Below are positions 59,115 to 64,000 of a DNA stretch of 64,000 bases, in pieces; positions within the stretch are counted from its first letter, which is position 1, and every line of letters begins with the position of its first letter. The notes beneath the pieces were generated by a model. It was given only the letters and a program-made list of their open reading frames with translations, was not told the DNA's origin and did no database searches. The stretch comes from Hordeum vulgare subsp. vulgare. Taxonomy: Eukaryota; Streptophyta; Magnoliopsida; Poales; Poaceae. The translations under genes and the position numbers were made by a program. Location of the stretch: the NCBI RefSeq assembly GCF_904849725.1, contig NC_058522.1:197019986-197083985 (forward strand), written 5' to 3'.

Positions 59115-62100
59115 TGTCACATTTCTAGCCCCTTTGATGCTTAGCAAGATTGTGCACATATTTTATTCTTGCATTTAGAAGTGAAAATGGAAATCAAAAT
59201 GAAAAACCCTAGCAACCCTATATTCAAAATAATTGAAAGTTGTGACAAATCAATGAACCCAAAATGGCCTTCATAAAAGTCCATCATTTTGGATAAATAT
59301 TGGAAACAACAATTCACGGGTGGATTTCTTTTTAACAATACTTTTGGTATTTTATTTTGAACAAAAAACCACTGAAATCAATTATATATTGGATTTCAAA
59401 TTTCAGAGTTTCATAAAATGTTGAAAACTTTATGTGGGTTTGGAAATATTCCAAACAACACCCCAACATTATTTATAAAATTTTAGAAATAGTTTGGAGC
59501 CAAAAATAAAATGAAACAAATGTCAGAAAGAATAAACCAGAAACAGAAAAGAAAAGAAATAAGAAAAATCCTAGCTAACGCTCAAGCCCAGCCCAGCTCC
59601 TCTCCCGTGTCGTCTTCGTCGCGCTAGTCGGCAGCAGGAGGTGGCCGCCGCTCCCTCTAGTGCGGCCACGCACCTGCGTGCCTGCCTCGACCTCCCCGTC
59701 GCACTAGCAAAGAGGGATAAGCATCCCGCTCCCGTTCCCATCCTCTTCCCCTCCTCAATCTCTCCCCCTGCGTCTCTCTCTCTCGGCCGCCATTGGAGCG
59801 AGCTCGAGCTCGAGCTAGCCGTCGCTCCGACTGTCCTCCCTTGCCTCTGAGCCGCGCAGAAGCTCCACAGTGACCTCCTGAAGCTCCCAAGGAAGCCATA
59901 CGACGCCGAGAGCCCCTGAGTCACCGGATCACCTCGTGTTCTTCCTCGGGCCGCCGTTGATCGCCAGCGTCGTTCTCCCTCTCCAGGCTGTCCCCGAGCA
60001 CGCTTTCGACGCCTCTGCACTCCCCCTGAGCCCAGGCTGCTTTCCCCCTTGTTTTCCCCCTCGAACCTTTGCTCTAGGCCCCGATTCCACCGGAGACCGA
60101 CGAGATCCGCCGCGGGAGCTCGACGCTGGTGATGCTCCGGTGATCGGTTGGTCGATCTGAGGCCGCGGTTAGCTTCAGTGTGTTGCATAGGTCCTGGAGG
60201 AGCCTAGCCCCGCGCATGTTGAGTCCCGTAGTAGTGATCCCGATGATGCCCGAGCTCCGGCTGCCGCCGAGCTCGTCGTCGGCGTCATCTCCGGCCATTT
60301 CACCCCCTTTAACTTGCAAAACTGGAACCACGGGTAAGTGATCGTTCCCCTGGTGCCCTCCGCCGTCCTTTGGGTCGCCGGAGGAGCAAACCCGAAGCCC
60401 TCCGCCGTCCCTCGAGCCACCGGCGGCTCATCGCCGGTGGGTTCTACCCCCAGCGCCGGTGGCTAAACAGACACTGTCATGTGGGCCAGCTCCTGTTAAT
60501 GAACTAATTAACTTAAATTTTAATTAAAATCTGGCCAGAGTCACTGACCAATGGGTCCCGCTAGTCAGTTTTGACTTTCAACGGCCAGTTGGACCTGCTG
60601 ATGTCATGCTGACGTAGTAACTATATTTCTGTTTTAATATAATTCCAGAAAATGCTAAAACTTTGAAAATACATAGAAAATTAAATATAACTCCAAATTT
60701 GACAAATATTGTATGCAAATTGATCAGAAAAATTCAATGAACACAATGGTGTTACTTTCATGCATGACAAACAAAGTTATGAAACAACATCAGGTCAAAT
60801 CAATTAAATGATTATCATAAATATATTATTTCAAATAATACTTCAATTTGAATTCAAATCAGCATCATCCCAAAGGTTTGATAGCCACACTCGCTGATGC
60901 TATATTTCATTTCGTGCCATGATCATGCATCATATTGTTGTGTATGAATGTTATTGATTGTTGCTATTATTTCGGTAGGCTCATCCCTTACGGATACACC
61001 CGAATATTCGTTTGACGAATTTAATCCCTATGCTGAGCAACAAGGCAAGCACCCTTTTGATCATCCCGATATAATCCCATGTTCTTGCTCCTGCTCCCAT
61101 GTATTGCATTAGGACAAAGTATTTCAAATGCTTTACTTCGGTAGCTGAACCTATTCCTTTGCATGTCCTGTCATTGTCACAGTAAATAGCCAAACCTTGC
61201 AACCTAGCATACCTGGTAGTTGCTTGAGCCATGTTGTGCTATTTCCTCCTATGCTTGGTATGCCTAGAGTGGTGCCAGGTCTGTTTCATCTGGGTAATGA
61301 ACAAGAATTGATGAATGTGTTCTAGTGACGAAGGATAAGTGTGGAACCTGATTTGGTAAAGGTACCGTTGAAACGCTATGTAGGAGTACATGGCGGGTTG
61401 TTTCATTGGAACCGTCCTTAGGAACGGAGTCCCGTGTATGTAGTCCAGGACTAGTTACTACCACATGCTGAGCCCTGAAATATGACCCCTCTCGACTTAT
61501 TAATCGCCTAGTACTCGGTCGAGGAGTTGCAAGTAGTTTCTGGTGTTTATAGTCATGCTGGAGGCCGTGCATAGTGCTGACCATAGAGGTGGGCTATGAT
61601 GCGGTAGGCAGTGGCACGGTGTATCAAGTGGAACCCGGATGGTGGCCTTGGGAACCCTGCGCACATCATTTGGGGCCATGGCGGAAACCTCGGTCGGACT
61701 TCCGTACGGGTTCACCCTCAAATAGGCGATAGACCTGGACTAGGTATTGGTGTGGTTAACGGTCGTGGCCGACTCCCTCGCCGGGCTTCCGCTTCAAGGT
61801 TTCCGAGGTGCATGACATGCACATGGCAATAAGTGGCGAGAGCTTGTGTGAAGAAGTACACCCATGCAGGGTTATGATCTATTCGAATAGCCACATCCAC
61901 GGATATGGACTACTTGAAGACATATGTTGTTGATAGATAACTTTAATGGCTACTAATAAAAGTATCAAGATAAGCGTGATATCATGTATGGAATTTCCTT
62001 AGGGAGACGGAAAGGAGTTCATGATAGTGTATTGTTGTGGTGGTAGTGGACTCGTGTACGACTTATCAAAGTTGTTTAAATTCTTGAAAACGATAGTTAG

Positions 62101-63065
62101 CCTAGCCAAGAGTCAAAGCTGGCTTCCTGCATGAAACACCACAACCCCCTTTGTTGATACCTATGCGTGAGTAGATAGACCTGTTCTAAAGTCTTGCTGG
62201 GTACTCTTATACTCATGTTTGCTTAATAATTGTTGCAGAAAATACCCACGAGCCAATAGGTGGGTTCTTTATAGGCATCGATGATGACGAGTAGCTGGTG
62301 TCCCAGCTATGACCAGGCCCATTTCGAAAGGGATCTGTAAATAGTCAGGCTTTATGTCTTTTCCCTTTCATCTATCTGTACTCAGATAGATTTTATTCTT
62401 CCGTTGGTTTGTATAACTCTGCTTGTATGACGTAGTGTTGGGTCATGTGACCCCTGCGTGTATGAACATATGATGCAAGACTCTTTAGAGTCTTCTAAAT
62501 AAACGATGTGTTGTTGTATGGTTATGTTGTGATGCCCGTTGTATCTATGCATATCAAGCATGCCACGCCTACGTATCATGCACTATCATATCTATGGGAT
62601 TCGACACCTAGTCGTATGCCCTTAGTAGCTCTCTATACAGAGAAATGCCCTTTTCTGATTCCACCGAGCCTTGGTAGTTCGCTACTGCTCCGTACACATT
62701 GGTTGACCGACATGTATCCTTCTTAGCTGTTGTGTCTGTCCCTACGGGGAAATGTCACGCGGTGTAATGGAGTCCTTGTAGCTTGCTATGGCTTGTCTAC
62801 ACTCGTTGTTGACCTACACCTGCCTTGCTGGGTTATGTATGCCTGTCTCTGTACAGTCGAGCCACTTGAGTTTATGACTAGCTATGTCGACCCAGGTTCT
62901 TTGACATTGGAATGCTAGCGACACTAATGCATACGTGAGTCAAAAGGCACAAACGGTCCGGACTAAGGTAAGGTGGCAGCCGTGGGGTTAACCGTGTGTG
63001 AGACCGCAAAGGGATGCAATTTCTTACCGGCTGGATTCCTATAGCTTAGGATCGGGGTCCCGACA
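59115..63065 (+). repeat. 3' LTR of the Tekay-type chromovirus
   Basis: Starts TGTCACATTTC and ends ...GGGGTCCCGACA. 3951 bp, about 90 shorter than the 5' LTR, mainly because of one gap near 60460. It is followed by the GCCTC duplication. Confidence 0.9.
61879..61910 (+). promoter_or_regulatory. Conserved LTR block with perfect 12-bp palindrome
   Basis: CTATTCGAATAG, then CCACATCCACGGATATGGAC, the same as in the 11790-16592 LTR family at the palindrome. Confidence 0.55.
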
Positions 63066-63675
63066 GCCTCATACTTCATATGCTATGTTGGTTTGGACAA
63101 CCTCCGATTAAGGTGCGTCTGTTGGAAATGAGACCATGGGCTCACACCTCGTGGGACGAGAGTGGTTAGTGAAAGCATGTAGAGGTGTGATGCTAGTAAC
63201 CCTGTGTGTCACCTTACCTCCTAAGTCGACCCTAGATCGAGTCTTGTCTGTGTGTCACCTTACCTTTGTGCTGCCGTAGGTCTTTCACAAAGGCAATGTG
63301 GTCTAGTAGGTCGTAAATCTATTACTAGATACACATCAAGTAGACAGGCCGAGATGAAGGTATCCAGGGCCCTGGACTCAATCCAGTCATCCGGTCAGGG
63401 CGCATGGGTGTTTCCGTTCTAGGACCGGGCGGGAACGGTCGTTCCCTTGTACAGCGCAGCATAAATTTGATCCCGTGCTAGTTGAGGTTGGAGCCTCCCC
63501 GTCTTATCGTTTTTCTCTAGCAGCATAGTCCGAGTGATGTCGGTCTTCGCAGGAGAAAAATAGGGGTGTCCTGGTTCTAAGAGTTTACTTCTAAAAACCG
63601 TACATGGGATTAGTTGAAGTGAATGTTGAAACCCGTGGGATGTTGGTAGAGAGTACACCCTTTGCAGAGTGAAAA

Positions 63676-63708
63676 CTATTCGAGTAGCCGCCGTCCATGG
63701 TCAAGGAC
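63676..63708 (+). promoter_or_regulatory. Conserved LTR block in the LARD 3' LTR
   Basis: CTATTCGAGTAG, then CCGCCGTCCATGGTCAAGGAC. One palindrome base differs. Confidence 0.5.
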
Positions 63709-64000
63709 GAATGGTTGACTAGTCATGTGTCGGTCTTCGGAGGAAGTTAAAGAAATTGTGAGACTAATCATTAATTGTGGGGGTTGATCATACTATTATT
63801 ATTATTACTATTGACTAACCCATATGATTATGATTGTTGGATATCCCTGGGATGGTTCTACCTCCTAGATATTCAATATTTATTATTTCTTCTTATAAGA
63901 CCTTTCTGTGGTGTCGCTCACACTCCCGACTGAGGCATGCTTATTATTATTTCTTATAATCCCTTTGTGTGGTGTCGCCTTGACGCCCGACTGTGGCAAT

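Larger units (their letters stand above)
49054..63065 (+). mobile_element. Complete Tekay-type chromovirus with about 4-kb LTRs
   Basis: Two similar LTRs (49054-53094 and 59115-63065), an iMet-type PBS, leader ORF, gag, PR, RT, RNase H, integrase, chromodomain-like end and purine tract. The target-site duplication GCCTC is perfect (49049-49053 and 63066-63070), and the empty site is visible in the other LARD LTR near 41068. The ORFs have several stops and frameshifts. The first 180 bases of the LTRs differ at roughly 14 places by eye (about 8%). With the often used grass rate of 1.3e-8 per site per year this suggests about 3 million years; this is a rough estimate. Confidence 0.9.
36928..64000 (+). 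mobile_element. LARD-like (Sukkula-like) long-LTR element, 3' end outside window
   Basis: A 5' LTR of about 4.3 kb without its insertion (36928-42751), an iMet PBS, an internal domain of only about 2 kb without its insertion, a purine tract and a 3' LTR starting at 46430. The internal domain lacks gag-pol, which fits a large retrotransposon derivative. It contains three younger insertions: two solo LTRs and one complete 14 kb chromovirus. The left target flank is GTGCC (36923-36927). The family name is a guess from layout. Confidence 0.72.
46430..64000 (+). repeat. 3' LTR of the LARD-like element, interrupted, end outside window
   Basis: Starts TGTCACACCCCC. The first part is 46430-49053 and the second begins at 63066 after the inserted 14 kb element (49054-63065). 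The second part matches the 5' LTR from about 41069 onward. TATA is at 48041-48048. The window ends inside the 62-bp tandem array. Confidence 0.82.

Noticed and set aside
59571..60188. A 205-residue minus-strand ORF and neighbours on both strands
   Set aside because: It lies in the GC-rich part of the 3' LTR; the 5' LTR copy (49500-50450) has only shorter frames there, and composition explains open frames on both strands.

Overview
This window reads as an intergenic stretch of a large, repeat-filled grass genome, most likely a Triticeae genome (wheat, Aegilops, barley or rye). The evidence is the repeat content: LTRs of BARE/Angela-like, Athila-like (Sabrina/WHAM-like) and very long-LTR Tekay-like type, a long-LTR element of LARD (Sukkula-like) layout, and a CACTA end. 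Family names come from remembered sequence features, not a search. I find no host gene, rRNA, tRNA gene or CRISPR. Almost all recognisable coding sequence is retroelement gag-pol, nearly all broken by stops or frameshifts.

Left part (1-21020) is a patchwork of fragments. A minus-strand Tekay-type gypsy element (1-5970) has a short piece of 5' LTR, a PBS, a leader ORF, gag, PR, RT/RNase H and integrase. It is followed by a Tat-lineage RT/RNase H relic (6010-6965), an inverted piece of an Athila-type LTR (6968-7397), and the 3' UTR and 3' LTR of a plus-strand gypsy element (7398-9562). Next come a minus-strand Tat-like LTR with an antisense B3-like gene relic beside it (9563-11560), a long LTR of about 4.8 kb (11790-16592), an inverted Athila 3' UTR piece, a minus-strand LTR (17339-19347) and a CACTA-like end (19683-21020).

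Right part (21021-64000) is a clean Russian doll. Element A (Athila-like, gag+PR+3' ORF, no pol) starts at 21021 and is cut by a BARE-like solo LTR. Element C (Athila-like, gag-pol plus a coiled-coil 3' ORF) starts at 30059 inside A's 3' UTR. A LARD-like element with LTRs of about 4.3 kb starts at 36928 inside the 3' end of C. The LARD carries a Sabrina-like solo LTR in its 5' LTR, a BARE-like solo LTR in its internal domain, and a complete 14.0 kb Tekay-type chromovirus (49054-63065, target-site duplication GCCTC) in its 3' LTR. The 3' ends of A, C and the LARD lie beyond the window.

The most interesting signal is a small ORF between the PBS and gag in the Tekay-type elements (53541-54311 plus; 4569-5339 minus). 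A recognisable relative lies in the internal domain of the supposedly non-coding LARD (44787-45533). It has a strand-strand-helix pattern that recalls a double-stranded-RNA-binding fold. Also notable are a palindromic block shared by the LTRs of three long-LTR families, long CpG-rich hairpins just upstream of the TATA boxes of two Athila-type LTRs with smaller hairpins before their 3' ORFs, and an antisense B3-like gene next to a Tat-like LTR.
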